A stretch of DNA of 64,000 nt from an uncultured Lachnospiraceae bacterium (GTDB lineage: Bacteria; Bacillota; Clostridia; Lachnospirales; Lachnospiraceae), in NCBI GenBank assembly GCA_900317555.1, contig ONHF01000004.1:1-64000 (forward strand). The letters are read 5' to 3'. How positions within the stretch are numbered: position 1 is the stretch's first letter; every line of letters begins with the position of its first letter. Below are positions 33,648 through 42,915 of this stretch, piece after piece. The position numbers were made by a program, and so were the translations under genes. The notes under the pieces were generated by a model, which saw only the letters and a list, made by a program, of their open reading frames with translations, was not told where the DNA came from and did no database searches.

Positions 33648-34348
33648 TTCCTTCTCCCCGCCGTAATGGCTTCTCTTCTCTTAAGCTGCTTCTCCCAGCT
33701 TCCCGCGAGTTTCGACAAAGGATAACACATCAGGAAGAAAAGCAGACCGCAAACGAGGTATGCCGGAGCGTATGCGCCGCCGGTTGTAGCTCCGGTCACA
33801 AAACTATAGGTGAGCGAGATCAGGTCAGAACCGCCGATCAGGTAAAGGCAGGATGTGTTTTTCATCAGATTTACGATCTGATTGACCATCGGAGGCAATA
33901 TAATCTTGATCGTCTGCGGCAGGATGATGTACCACATTTCTTCAAAATAAGTAAATCCCTGCGATCTTGCCGCTTCAAACTGTCCTTTCGGTACCGATTC
34001 AATGCCCGCGCGGAACACTTCGGACATATATGCGCCGTGATAAATGCCGAGGGCGATGATACCGGTCGGTATAATGCCGATCGAATTACCGGAAAAGGCG
34101 AGCGCATAATAGAGGAAACACAGCTGCAGCAGAACAGGCGTGTTCTGGATAAATTCGACATATACTCTGGAAATAGCACGAAGCGCCTTTTTTTCTCCGG
34201 CGGCCATCAGTCCGAAAACCGCTCCGAGCACCAGCGCCAGAAGTATTCCAAATGCCGCCGTGAGCAGGGTATTGCCAAATCCGAGCGCAAATGCGGATCT
34301 GTATTTCCAGACGGTCTCCCATGACCCTGCGCTAAAAAGTCCGCTCAT
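33644..34348 (-). CDS. Amino-acid ABC transporter permease
   Basis: This 234-residue membrane protein is the first of two permeases. It has FGNTLLTAAFGILLALVLGAVFGLM, VYVEFIQNTPVLLQLCFLYY and the EAA loop FEAARSQGFTYFEEMWYIILPQTIKIILPP. TSCLYLIGGSDL is also typical. It is preceded by a large stem-loop after the binding-protein gene, which should lower its expression compared with that gene. Confidence 0.93.
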   Translation of the reverse strand: MSGLFSAGSWETVWKYRSAFALGFGNTLLTAAFGILLALVLGAVFGLMAAGEKKALRAISRVYVEFIQNTPVLLQLCFLYYALAFSGNSIGIIPTGIIALGIYHGAYMSEVFRAGIESVPKGQFEAARSQGFTYFEEMWYIILPQTIKIILPPMVNQIVNLMKNTSCLYLIGGSDLISLTYSFVTGATTGGAYAPAYLVCGLLFFLMCYPLSKLAGSWEKQLKRREAITAGRRK

Positions 34349-34368
34349 CCGTGTTCCTCCTTGCCGCA

Positions 34369-34436
34369 GCAGAGCCTGAAATCATACAGCCGGCCGCTGC
34401 TGCTTTGGCTGGCTGTTGAGGGCAATCAGGCTCTGC
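34369..34436 (-). promoter_or_regulatory. Intercistronic stem-loop between binding protein and permease
   Basis: GCAGAGCCTGA (34369-34379) pairs perfectly with TCAGGCTCTGC (34426-34436), and an inner ACAGCC/GGCTGT stem is nested inside. No T-run follows. Such structures commonly protect the 3' end of the abundant binding-protein mRNA. Confidence 0.65.
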
Positions 34437-34458
34437 AAAAGTCTGTTTCAATCTGTCC

Positions 34459-35409
34459 TTACTCAAGTCCGTTCTCTTTGATGAAGCCTTCGATCGTTCC
34501 ATCGCCGAGCATCTTTTCGATTTCCGCTTCGCAGTAAGTTGAAAAATCAGAACCTTTCTTTGTGGCAATGCCATAGTCCTGCGGTGCGAACTCATCGCTG
34601 ATATACTCACGGCCATCCGTGTGATAAATCGCAAGTATGGACTTGTCTACAGAGAAGGCATCAACTTCACCGGCTGAAAGCGCTGTGGAAATTGCGGGAT
34701 AATCTTCGTACTGCTGGAAAGTTACGCCCTCTTTCCATGTTGCCGGATCGAACGTATCCGCATTGTAGTCCTTACCGGTGATAATTCCTTTGTCAATCAT
34801 GGCTTCAACGACCGACTTGGCTGAAGTAGAGCCGGAGGATACGCCGATCTTCTTTCCGACAAGTCCGCTCAGATCCTTGATTCCGGAGTCCTTGTTGACC
34901 AGAACGGTTACATGGTCTGTATAATATGGTGTCGTGAAATCCCAGCTCTTCTTCCGTTCATCCGTGATTGTGAAAGTCGCGAGCACGCAGTCGATATCGC
35001 CCGCGTCCAGAAGTTCTGTTCTGGTTGCCGCCGTTACGGTTGTGAACTCAACATCAACGCCAAGGTCTTCCGCAATCTTCTTTGCGATGGAGATCTCCAT
35101 GCCGGAATATTCACCGGTCAGCGTGTCCTGGAAGCCGAAACCTTTCACGGCATTTTTAACGCCTACGCGGAGCACGCCTCTGTCTTTGATCGCCTGTGTA
35201 TCAGGCCCGATTTCCGCTTCCGCGGCCGCGGCTGCTGTAGTCGCTGCCGCTGCTTCCGTGGCTGCAGCAGTTGTTTCGGCTGCTGCCGTCGTTGCCGCGG
35301 CCGGTGCAGCGGATGACGCGGCAGGTGTCGAAGATGATCCGCAGGCCGCAAGTCCAACAACCATTGCAGCCGCCGCAATTACGCTCAGTGCCTTGTGAAA
35401 TTTTTTCAT
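34459..35409 (-). CDS. Amino-acid ABC transporter substrate-binding lipoprotein
   Basis: The 316-residue protein has a signal peptide with lipobox GLAACG, then an Ala/Thr-rich linker of about 50 residues, then a type II periplasmic-binding-protein fold. GVLRVGVKNAVKGFGFQD, YSGMEISIAKKIAEDLGV, and DCVLATFTITDERKKSWDFTTPYYTD belong to the group that binds glutamate, aspartate or similar (PEB1/GlnH-like). Glu/Asp is a guess; the exact ligand is not readable. It is anchored in the outer leaflet of the membrane. It follows the ATPase gene by about 45 bases. Confidence 0.92.
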   Translation of the reverse strand: MKKFHKALSVIAAAAMVVGLAACGSSSTPAASSAAPAAATTAAAETTAAATEAAAATTAAAAAEAEIGPDTQAIKDRGVLRVGVKNAVKGFGFQDTLTGEYSGMEISIAKKIAEDLGVDVEFTTVTAATRTELLDAGDIDCVLATFTITDERKKSWDFTTPYYTDHVTVLVNKDSGIKDLSGLVGKKIGVSSGSTSAKSVVEAMIDKGIITGKDYNADTFDPATWKEGVTFQQYEDYPAISTALSAGEVDAFSVDKSILAIYHTDGREYISDEFAPQDYGIATKKGSDFSTYCEAEIEKMLGDGTIEGFIKENGLE

Positions 35410-35453
35410 AACCTAATCCTCCTCTTTTACAGCCTTCCGGCTGATCTATGCAC

Positions 35454-36185
35454 TCATCGAATGATCTTCCCCAGAAATTCTTTCACTCTGGGGCTGTCCG
35501 GCGACGTGAAGAAATGTTCCGGCGTCCCCTCTTCGATGATTCTGCCATCTTCCATAAAAACGATTCTGTCCGCGACCTGTCTTGCGAACCCCATTTCATG
35601 TGTGACGACTACCATAGTGATATTATCTTCATGTGCGAGTCGTACCATAACGTCCAGAACTTCCTGAATCGTCTCGGGATCCAGCGCGGATGTCGGCTCA
35701 TCGAACAGGATAATCGGCGTCTTGCAGCAAAGAGCCCGCGCGATCGCGATTCTCTGCTGCTGTCCTCCCGAAAGAGCCGGGGGATATACATGTGCCTTGT
35801 CCCGAAGACCTACGACATCAAGATAATGATACGCAAGCTCTTCCGCTTCCTGCTCTGACATTCCGTGGAGCTTCGTCGGCGCCAGTGTCAGATTCCGCAG
35901 CACGGTCAGGTGCGGATACAGGTTGAACTGCTGGAATACCATCGAGATTTTCTCCCGCACGATCTTTCTCTGGTTCTTTTCCGTCATCTCCTGACCATCG
36001 ATCAGAACCCTGCCGCTGGTCGGCACTTCCAGAAAGTTCATACACCTGACAGTTGTGGATTTGCCGGAACCGGAAGGACCGATGATGACGAGTTTCTCGC
36101 CCTCCTTCACTTCCAGATTCACGTTCTTGAGAACATGCAGATCACCGAAATTCTTGTTGATATTCTCAAGCTTGATCATTGCCAT
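35454..36185 (-). CDS. Amino-acid ABC transporter ATP-binding protein
   Basis: This 243-residue ATPase has Walker [13 protein letters not shown]-loop [11 protein letters not shown], signature [15 protein letters not shown], Walker [14 protein letters not shown] and the H-loop [16 protein letters not shown]. These are the hallmarks of GlnQ/HisP-type ATPases for polar amino acids. It is the first gene of the operon ATPase, binding protein, two permeases, cytidylate-kinase-like gene. An alternative start is two codons downstream. Confidence 0.94.
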   Translation of the reverse strand: MAMIKLENINKNFGDLHVLKNVNLEVKEGEKLVIIGPSGSGKSTTVRCMNFLEVPTSGRVLIDGQEMTEKNQRKIVREKISMVFQQFNLYPHLTVLRNLTLAPTKLHGMSEQEAEELAYHYLDVVGLRDKAHVYPPALSGGQQQRIAIARALCCKTPIILFDEPTSALDPETIQEVLDVMVRLAHEDNITMVVVTHEMGFARQVADRIVFMEDGRIIEEGTPEHFFTSPDSPRVKEFLGKIIR

Positions 36186-36211
36186 GGGTTTGCCTCCTGC
36201 GAACGAATAAC

Positions 36212-36246
36212 AAAAAGGGCGCCATAGATTTCTCTATGACGCCCTT
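36212..36246 (-). terminator. Terminator after marR, ahead of the amino-acid ABC operon
   Basis: On the minus strand AAGGGCG-T-CATAGA pairs with TCTATG-G-CGCCCTT and is followed by TTTTTG. It ends the MarR transcript 25 bases before the ABC operon starts, so it could also act as an attenuator for that operon. Confidence 0.8.
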
Positions 36247-36295
36247 GCCATGTATTCGTGTATACAATTTATAAAAAACATTCTAGCATGGATTT

Positions 36296-36748
36296 TCAGG
36301 AATGCAAGTCTTTTTTTGCGAAGTCACTGCCGTCCATCGAGGCATACAATGCATCCCGCACATACGGCCGGTACTGCGGCGGTATCTTCTGAAAATGCTC
36401 GAACATCGGCGAAAAATGCCATGCGCAGATCTTCTCCGAGTAGGCGTTATAAAGAGATTTTCCGTTTTTGTTAACTGTTACAGTCATTGATTTCCGGTTG
36501 CCGGACAGATACTTTTTCTCGACCAGTCCTTTCTCTTCGAGCCGCTTGACAATCTTGGTAAAGTTACTTCTGGTAATACCGAGGCGCTTCGCGATAGCCG
36601 TCATATTATCCCTGCGCTCTTCGTTCTCGAGCAGGTATTCCACAACCTGAATCTGCGCGTAAGAGTAGGTTATTCCTTCATATTCCATTTTTTCGGTTTT
36701 ATAAACTGCCGCGTAAATATTTAAGTATACTTTAGTTATTGTTTCCAT
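36296..36748 (-). CDS. MarR-family transcriptional regulator
   Basis: The 150-residue protein has the winged helix typical of MarR: YSYAQIQVVEYLLENEER, NMTAIAKRLGITRSNFTKIVKRLEEKGLVEKKY (recognition helix), and SGNRKSMTVTVNKNGKSL (wing). The first and last helices should form the dimer interface. The proposed ATG at 36746-36748 lies in the middle of a 12-bp-arm palindrome and has no good ribosome site, so a later start is possible. It is divergent from the hydrolase gene at 36878 and probably controls it and itself. The ligand is unknown. Confidence 0.87.
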   Translation of the reverse strand: METITKVYLNIYAAVYKTEKMEYEGITYSYAQIQVVEYLLENEERRDNMTAIAKRLGITRSNFTKIVKRLEEKGLVEKKYLSGNRKSMTVTVNKNGKSLYNAYSEKICAWHFSPMFEHFQKIPPQYRPYVRDALYASMDGSDFAKKDLHS

Positions 36749-36761
36749 TGGAAACAATAAC
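36735..36761. promoter_or_regulatory. Palindromic MarR-type operator
   Basis: GTTATTGTTTCC and GGAAACAATAAC are perfect inverted arms around ATT. The size and symmetry fit a MarR dimer. It covers the proposed marR start codon and lies about 115 bases upstream of the divergent hydrolase gene. Confidence 0.7.
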
Positions 36762-36877
36762 TTTGTATTCTGCTTCCTGCGGCCGGGGAAACAGGAACTC
36801 AGACGCACAATTTGGGGAGACAGGGGGCGGAAACCGGCGGCCGGAGTTTCCGTAAGATGTATTATGGAGGAGTTTGT

Positions 36878-38917
36878 ATGAAACATTCAAAACGCAGGGT
36901 CATGGCTTTGCTGATTGCAATCGTCATGATACTGGCAGGCAGCATTGGCGCGCATTTCGTCAATACATCTGGCGGCACGGTGAAGGTATCGCGCATCGCC
37001 TTCGACACAGATCAAGGTAAACTCAGCGGTCTGCTATACCTTCCCAAAGGTGCGTCGCAGAGCAGTCCGCGGCCGGCTGTTGTTTTGACGCACGGATATC
37101 TGAATTCCGCGGAAATGCAGGATGCCAACGCGATTGAACTCTCACGGAGAGGGTACGTCGTACTCGACATCGATATGTATGACCACGGACATTCCAGGAT
37201 CAATCGCGACAAGTATTCGGGTACGGATTTCTTCAGCCTGTGGAGTGCGTTCTGGACAAATTCAATCTATGATGCCGTGCAGTATATCTATGAGCAGCCG
37301 TATGTTTTGAAAGACGCGGACGGCAACGGTATCATCGGCGTAACAGGACATTCGATGGGCGGCTTCTCGACAACCGTCGCTCTTGCGAAGGACGAAGCCG
37401 ACTACGCGGCGAACGGATTCAGAAAGATCAGCTGCGGCCTTTCCGAAGGCTCTGATTTCTCGTATTCCGGTATCGTCGGTGTAACCGCAGAAGCGGCAGA
37501 CAAGGCAGGCGGCGGCCGGATTATGGGCAAGGTCGCGGCAAGGTATGATGAATTTTTCTTCAATGATCCCGAAACCACGGGCGGCACAGTACGCCGCAAA
37601 GACTATGTGGCGACGCCGGACGCGAAAACTTTCCTTGAGCAGGAGTCCCCGGCTGCGGATACCTGGTATGACACTAGCGACGGCGGAAAGAGAATAATCT
37701 ATGAGCCTTCGCAGACGCATCCCTGGAATCATTTCTCCAAAACAACGACAGCCGATGCCATTGACTTCTACCAGACCGCTTTCTCCGGTTATACAGATGG
37801 CATCTCAAATATTCCGTCCTCTTCCCAGACATGGATGTGGAAGGAAGCACTGGAATGTCTTGCTCTGATCGGATTTGTACTTCTGATTGTTCCGCTCGCA
37901 GGCCTTGTACTGAAACTGCCTTTCTTCTCAAAGTCTGTTACGGGTGAGCCTGTTCCGCAGCGGCAGGAAGCAGGAACCGGTACGAAATTCGCGGGATTTG
38001 CATCTCTGGTATTTATGATTCTGCTTCCGGCGCTGTTTTTCACATCCCTCTGGGATGCGGATCATACAGAAACCGGCATGAATATTCTCTTCTTTGCCGG
38101 TATAATTTTCTGCGTCAGCGGTATCTATGCGGTCATATCATCGCGCAAAGAAACCGCGTATCAGAAGAATTTCCGGACCGGCGGAATCTTCGTCGCAGTT
38201 TCCGGTGCCTTACTTTCACTTGTAATAAGGACGCCGATGTATCAGGATCTGACAAAATGGACGGCACCGGCCGTAAATAATATCGCGTACTGGACCATTG
38301 CCTGCGCGCTCATTTCTCTTCTCGGTATGAGTGTGATCTATGTCAGCAGTAAGGCGAAAAACGGTACCGGCTTCGATGCCTACGGAATCACTTTCCGCCC
38401 GGCCGTAATCGTTTCCTCATTTGCGGCAGCACTTCTGACCGTAGTGGTCAGCTATGCGGTTCTGTTCCTTGTAGACAAGCTCCTTCTTACGGATTTCCGT
38501 ATCTGGACTTTTGCCTTCAAGACCTTTGACGCTAACATTCTGCGTGCGGTGTTCAGGTACTGGCCGACGTTCTTTGTATACTATCTGATCTCCGGCGCAG
38601 CTATCTTCGTGAATACGAACACGGAAAAGCTGCAGGGAATCAAGGGTTATCTGCTCGCGATTGCTCTGAACGCCGGCGGAATCTTCCTGTGGCTGATCCG
38701 TCAATACGGTACTCTGTTTGCGACGGGTACAGCGGCTCATCCGGGTGCTTCTCTCTCCGGCATTGTGCTGATTGCCATGGTGCCGACACTGTCGATTGCG
38801 GCCTGCTTCAGCCGGGCGCTTTATAAGCGAACCGGTAATGTCTGGCTGCCGGCATTTCTGAATTCGATGCTCATGACGGTGATGACAATCGCTAACACGA
38901 CGGTTTATTTCCGGTAA
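36878..38917 (+). CDS. Alpha/beta hydrolase with C-terminal polytopic membrane domain
   Basis: The 679-residue protein starts with a membrane anchor (MALLIAIVMILAGSIGAHFV) followed by an extracytoplasmic hydrolase domain. RPAVVLTHGYLNSAEMQ is the oxyanion strand and ITGHSMGG-like GVTGHSMGGFSTT holds the nucleophile Ser near residue 157. HPWNHFSK probably holds the catalytic His near residue 285. From about residue 325 nine or so membrane segments follow (for example LECLALIGFVLLIVPLAGLV). The enzyme class is not clear; an esterase or acyl hydrolase is likely. GGAGGAG lies before the ATG. The divergent MarR gene probably regulates it. Confidence 0.82.
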   Translation: MKHSKRRVMALLIAIVMILAGSIGAHFVNTSGGTVKVSRIAFDTDQGKLSGLLYLPKGASQSSPRPAVVLTHGYLNSAEMQDANAIELSRRGYVVLDIDMYDHGHSRINRDKYSGTDFFSLWSAFWTNSIYDAVQYIYEQPYVLKDADGNGIIGVTGHSMGGFSTTVALAKDEADYAANGFRKISCGLSEGSDFSYSGIVGVTAEAADKAGGGRIMGKVAARYDEFFFNDPETTGGTVRRKDYVATPDAKTFLEQESPAADTWYDTSDGGKRIIYEPSQTHPWNHFSKTTTADAIDFYQTAFSGYTDGISNIPSSSQTWMWKEALECLALIGFVLLIVPLAGLVLKLPFFSKSVTGEPVPQRQEAGTGTKFAGFASLVFMILLPALFFTSLWDADHTETGMNILFFAGIIFCVSGIYAVISSRKETAYQKNFRTGGIFVAVSGALLSLVIRTPMYQDLTKWTAPAVNNIAYWTIACALISLLGMSVIYVSSKAKNGTGFDAYGITFRPAVIVSSFAAALLTVVVSYAVLFLVDKLLLTDFRIWTFAFKTFDANILRAVFRYWPTFFVYYLISGAAIFVNTNTEKLQGIKGYLLAIALNAGGIFLWLIRQYGTLFATGTAAHPGASLSGIVLIAMVPTLSIAACFSRALYKRTGNVWLPAFLNSMLMTVMTIANTTVYFR

Positions 38918-38987
38918 AACAATTCTGCCCGGGACTTGATTTTTTATCCCGATGAGATTATTCTCTTTTTTAAATATTCGCGGAAGC

Positions 38988-39027
38988 AAAGGCGTTTCGG
39001 TAATGCATTTTACCGGAGCGCCTTTTT
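38988..39027 (+). terminator. Terminator between hydrolase and acetolactate synthase
   Basis: AAAGGCG-tt-TCGGTAA pairs with TTACCGG-a-GCGCCTTT with small bulges and a T-rich tail. It separates the two plus-strand genes, or attenuates the second. Confidence 0.7.
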
Positions 39028-39091
39028 CAATTGGCAGCGTCTGTTTTGTAGCTTCCGCAGTGCCGCAGCCGCCGGGGAGGAACAAACAACA

Positions 39092-40741
39092 ATGAATACA
39101 GCGGAATTACTTGTAAGGTGTCTGGAAAATGAAGGCGTTCGTTTTGTCTTCGGAATTCCGGGAGAAGAAAATCTGGAAATCATGAAAGCTCTGCACCACT
39201 CGAAGATCCGGTTCATCACGACAAGGCATGAGCAGGGAGCGGCTTTTATGGCCGACGTTTACGGACGGCTGACCGGAAAAGCAGGTGTCTGCCTTTCCAC
39301 CCTCGGTCCCGGCGCCACAAATCTGGTGACCGGCGTTGCCGACGCGAACAGCGACGGAGCGCCTCTCATTGCAATCACGGGACAGGTCGGTACCGAACGG
39401 ATGCACCTGACCAGTCACCAGTATCTTGATCTTGTCGGCATGTTCGAGCCGATTACAAAAAGGAGCAAGCAGATCGTCCGCCCGGATACGACGAACGAAA
39501 TCGTCCGGATCGCTTTTAAATACGCGGAGTCGGAAAAGCCCGGCGCCAGTTATATTGACCTCCCCTGTGATATCGCGGCGATGGAAGTGCCGGAAGGGCC
39601 GGGGCGTCTCATGCTGACACACCACCGCGCGGCTCTGGAACTTCCGGATGAAGACAGTGTCGCGCAGGCGGCATCCATGATCCGGGAGGCAAAGCATCCT
39701 CTGATCCTCGCCGGTCACTCGGCGGTCCGCAACAACGCGTCCGGAGCGCTCCGCATGTTTGCGGATAAGCTCTCTGTCCCTGTCGTAACGACGATGATGG
39801 CTAAGGGCGTCGTTCCGGACTCCGATCAGAACTGCGTCGGCACGATCGGCATCCCGGAGACGGATTATCCGGATAAGGCGCTCGCGCAGGCAGATCTTGT
39901 GATCGCCGTAGGATACGATATCGTAGAATTCGCGCCGCGCAAGTGGAACGGGGATTCCTCTCACAGAATTATCCACATCGATGAACGCGCCACGCATGTG
40001 AATAAACTTTATCAGCCCGAAATCGAAGTCATCGGGGATATCAGCGCCTGTCTTGAAAAGATCGCGGAGCAGTGCAGTCCCTGTCCGGAGCCTCTCTGGG
40101 CTTACAACATCCGGAGGGAAAGACTTGAAGACGCAGGGCGTTTTACAGACGATGTCTCCTATCCCGTGAAGCCGCAGAAGGTCATCTCCGATATCCGCCG
40201 CGTTCTCGCGGATGATGACATTCTGCTCTGCGACGTCGGCGCGCACAAGATGTGGGTTGCGCGGGATTACCCCTGTGAAGAGCCGAAAACCTGTATCATC
40301 TCGAACGGTTTTGCGACGATGGGCATTGCGGTTCCGGGCGCTGTCGCGGCAAAACTGATCTACCCTGACAAAAAGATTCTCGCGGTCACAGGAGACGGCG
40401 GTTTTCTGATGAACTGTCAGGAACTGGAAACCGCCGTGCGCATCGGCACAAATTTTGTCACGCTGATTTTCCATGACGGCAGCTATGGTCTCATCAAGTG
40501 GAAGCAGGAAAACCGCTATCATGAAAGCTACGATGTCGATTTCGGCAACCCGGATTTTGTAAAGCTTGCGGAAAGCTTCGGCTGCAAGGGTTACCGGATC
40601 AGCCGTACGGAGGATCTTCTTCCGGTGCTAGAGGATGCGTTCCGGCAGAAGGTACCGTCTGTTATCGACTGCCCTGTGGATTACCGCGAGAATCTGAAGC
40701 TAGCGGAGCAGCTGCAGGCTCTTTCGGCCTCTTTAAGGTAA
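39092..40741 (+). CDS. alsS: Acetolactate synthase, catabolic (AlsS-like)
   Basis: The 549-residue TPP enzyme condenses two pyruvates to acetolactate. FVFGIPGEENLEIMKAL and the catalytic Glu in TTRHEQGAAFMADVYGR are in the pyrimidine domain. HPLILAGHSAVRN is in the central domain, and VTGDGGFLMNCQELETAVR with FHDGSYGLIKWKQ is in the pyrophosphate domain. The sequence resembles the FAD-independent AlsS group more than IlvB, and no small regulatory subunit gene is adjacent. alsD is not next to it either. GGGGAGG lies upstream of the ATG at 39092-39094; the frame is open further upstream but without a ribosome site. Confidence 0.88.
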   Translation: MNTAELLVRCLENEGVRFVFGIPGEENLEIMKALHHSKIRFITTRHEQGAAFMADVYGRLTGKAGVCLSTLGPGATNLVTGVADANSDGAPLIAITGQVGTERMHLTSHQYLDLVGMFEPITKRSKQIVRPDTTNEIVRIAFKYAESEKPGASYIDLPCDIAAMEVPEGPGRLMLTHHRAALELPDEDSVAQAASMIREAKHPLILAGHSAVRNNASGALRMFADKLSVPVVTTMMAKGVVPDSDQNCVGTIGIPETDYPDKALAQADLVIAVGYDIVEFAPRKWNGDSSHRIIHIDERATHVNKLYQPEIEVIGDISACLEKIAEQCSPCPEPLWAYNIRRERLEDAGRFTDDVSYPVKPQKVISDIRRVLADDDILLCDVGAHKMWVARDYPCEEPKTCIISNGFATMGIAVPGAVAAKLIYPDKKILAVTGDGGFLMNCQELETAVRIGTNFVTLIFHDGSYGLIKWKQENRYHESYDVDFGNPDFVKLAESFGCKGYRISRTEDLLPVLEDAFRQKVPSVIDCPVDYRENLKLAEQLQALSASLR

Positions 40742-40853
40742 GCACGCAAAACAAGCCTCTTCATCTTAATACAATCTTAACATTGCAGCATGGATACCCT
40801 GTTTCCTTTTCATCGCAATAAGGTACAATAACAGGATGGAAGGGAGCCATCCT

Positions 40854-42182
40854 ATGTTCAGGAACAAATATTTGTACCGGTTATCCACGTTCCGGATTAT
40901 TCTGTTATCCTTTGCGGGAGCTATTCTGACCGGTGCGTTTCTTCTGTGCCTTCCATTCGCAAGAAGAGGCGCGCCTGTCAGTTTTCTTGACGCTTTATTT
41001 ACCGCGACGAGCGCGGTCTGCGTGACCGGCCTTGTCGTGCGCGACACTTACCTTGGCTGGAGTATTTTCGGCCGTGTCGTGATCATTTCTCTGATTCAGA
41101 TCGGCGGCATGGGCGTTGTGACCATAGCCATTCTGCTGGCGATTGTCTCCGGCAAAAAGATTTCGCTGCGCCAGCGAACGCTCCTGAAAGACGCGATATC
41201 AGAAGACCGCGTGGGCGGAATCTTACGGCTGACGTCGTTTATTCTGCGGTTTACGCTGTTTTGCGAGCTGGTCGGAACTCTTCTGATGCTGCCTGTCTTC
41301 AGTGCAACTTACGGCATCCGGCGGGGGCTGGGTTATGCTGTTTTCCATTCCATCTCTGCGTTCTGCAACGCCGGGTTTGACCTGTCGGGCGGCAGAAGTC
41401 CTTACTCGTCTCTTACATGGTACGCGTCAAATCCGCTGATGAACCTGACCATCATGGGACTGATTGTGATCGGCGGGCTTGGTTTTGGCGTCATCGCGGA
41501 TATCGGCCACCGGAAACTGAAAATGCACCGTTACCGCCTGCAGACAAAGGTAGTTCTTTTTCAGACGGCAGTCCTGATTCTTTTGCCGGCGCTCTACTTT
41601 TTCCTGTTTGAATGCACAACAGGCCCTGTCGGCACAAGACTTCTGGAAGCCTTTTTTCAGTCCGTGACGACCAGAACCGCCGGCTTCAACACGATCGATC
41701 TGACGAAGCTCAGTGATTCCGGCATTATGCTCATGATTGTTCTGATGCTGATCGGCGGCGCGCCGGGTTCCACGGCAGGCGGCATGAAGACAACGACCTT
41801 CTTTGTCCTCCTGGTCTCTACATTCGCGGTATTCGGCTCGAAGCGATCCGCTTCGGTTTTTCACCGGCGCATTTCCGCGGAAACGATCCGGAAGGCGGCC
41901 GCTCTGTTCATGACATATATTACCTTGTTTTTACTTGCGGCGATGATCATCAGCAGGATCGAGGGGCTGCCGCTTCTTACCTGTATGTTTGAAACCGCGT
42001 CCGCGATCGGCACGGTCGGTCTGACGCTCGGCATAACGCCGCAGCTTGGCGCCGTGTCGCATCTGATTCTGATCTTCCTGATGTTTTTCGGCAGGGTCGG
42101 CTGTCTTACGCTGATATTTGCGGCGATCCGCGGTCATCAGGAAACCGGTTTGTATCCTGAAGAAGATCTTGCTATCGGTTGA
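40854..42182 (+). CDS. ktrB: Potassium channel subunit KtrB (TrkH family)
   Basis: This 442-residue membrane protein forms the K+ path of Ktr. It has four repeated membrane-pore-membrane units whose selectivity-filter glycines are visible: TSAVCVTGLVV, SISAFCNAGFDLSG, SVTTRTAGFNTIDL and ETASAIGTVGLTLG. Basic and glycine-rich segments (GGAPGSTAGGMKTTT) match the family. The ATG at 40854-40856 has GAAGGGAG seven bases upstream; another ATG six codons earlier is possible. It is the first gene of a ktrB-ktrA-kdpD-kdpE operon. Confidence 0.94.
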   Translation: MFRNKYLYRLSTFRIILLSFAGAILTGAFLLCLPFARRGAPVSFLDALFTATSAVCVTGLVVRDTYLGWSIFGRVVIISLIQIGGMGVVTIAILLAIVSGKKISLRQRTLLKDAISEDRVGGILRLTSFILRFTLFCELVGTLLMLPVFSATYGIRRGLGYAVFHSISAFCNAGFDLSGGRSPYSSLTWYASNPLMNLTIMGLIVIGGLGFGVIADIGHRKLKMHRYRLQTKVVLFQTAVLILLPALYFFLFECTTGPVGTRLLEAFFQSVTTRTAGFNTIDLTKLSDSGIMLMIVLMLIGGAPGSTAGGMKTTTFFVLLVSTFAVFGSKRSASVFHRRISAETIRKAAALFMTYITLFLLAAMIISRIEGLPLLTCMFETASAIGTVGLTLGITPQLGAVSHLILIFLMFFGRVGCLTLIFAAIRGHQETGLYPEEDLAIG

Positions 42183-42267
42183 TATAACGGGAAATTCCGT
42201 GCATTGTTTGAAGGAACGGGTAATCCCCTGCCATCGATTGGCGAAACGGGAAATGGAGGTATCAATA

Positions 42268-42915
42268 ATGAAATCAATTCTGCTTATCGGACTCGGCCGT
42301 TTCGGCCGCCACACGGCAATGAAGCTGCAGTCGCTCGGCCATGAAGTCATGGCTGTCGACAAGCAGGAAGGGCGCGTATCCGCAATTCTGCCTTTTGTAA
42401 CAAACGCTCTGATCGGTGACAGCACGAGGCAGGATTTTCTGGAGTCGCTGGGCGTGCGCGACTATGATCTTTGCATTGTCGCGATCGGCGACGACTTTCA
42501 GAGCTCGCTCGAGACGACATCTCTGTTAAAGGAACTTGGCGCAAAGAAGGTCGTCTCCCGCGCTTCCCGCGACGTTCACGCAAAGTTTCTTCTGCGCAAC
42601 GGCGCGGATGAGGTCGTCTACCCGGAAAAACAGGTCGCGGAGTGGACTGCTCTGCGCTACAGCTCGGATCATCTGTTCGATTACTTCTCGATGGGCGACG
42701 GGTACGCGGTCATGGAAATCGAGGTTCCGCTTGCATGGATCGGCAAAACCATCGGCGAGCTCGACATACGCAACCGCTTCCGCATCAATATTATGGCGGC
42801 CAAAACAGACGGTAAGCTCGACATGCAAATCACAAACAATACGGAATTCACCGGCAGGGAAAAACTGCTTGTACTCGGAAAGGATGCGGACATTCAGAAA
42901 TGTTTTCACGACTGA
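42268..42915 (+). CDS. ktrA: Potassium uptake regulator KtrA (RCK protein)
   Basis: The 215-residue cytosolic ring subunit gates KtrB. The RCK_N domain has SILLIGLGRFGRHTA and the acidic VMAVDKQEGRV strand; DRDIV-like loops give way to a TrkA_C domain from about residue 135 (EIEVPLAWIGKTIGELDIR). It should bind ATP/ADP, and possibly c-di-AMP in the C-terminal part as in Firmicutes relatives. TGGAGG lies upstream of the ATG at 42268-42270. Its end overlaps the histidine-kinase start by 16 bases. Confidence 0.94.
   Translation: MKSILLIGLGRFGRHTAMKLQSLGHEVMAVDKQEGRVSAILPFVTNALIGDSTRQDFLESLGVRDYDLCIVAIGDDFQSSLETTSLLKELGAKKVVSRASRDVHAKFLLRNGADEVVYPEKQVAEWTALRYSSDHLFDYFSMGDGYAVMEIEVPLAWIGKTIGELDIRNRFRINIMAAKTDGKLDMQITNNTEFTGREKLLVLGKDADIQKCFHD

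Noticed and set aside
39107-40522. Minus-strand frame of 471 codons opposite acetolactate synthase
   Set aside because: The plus-strand enzyme has all TPP motifs; the antisense product has no recognisable domain.
39092-40741. Second TPP enzyme as part of the sugar pathway
   Set aside because: It is 20 kb away from the polysaccharide locus, on the other strand, and resembles housekeeping AlsS.
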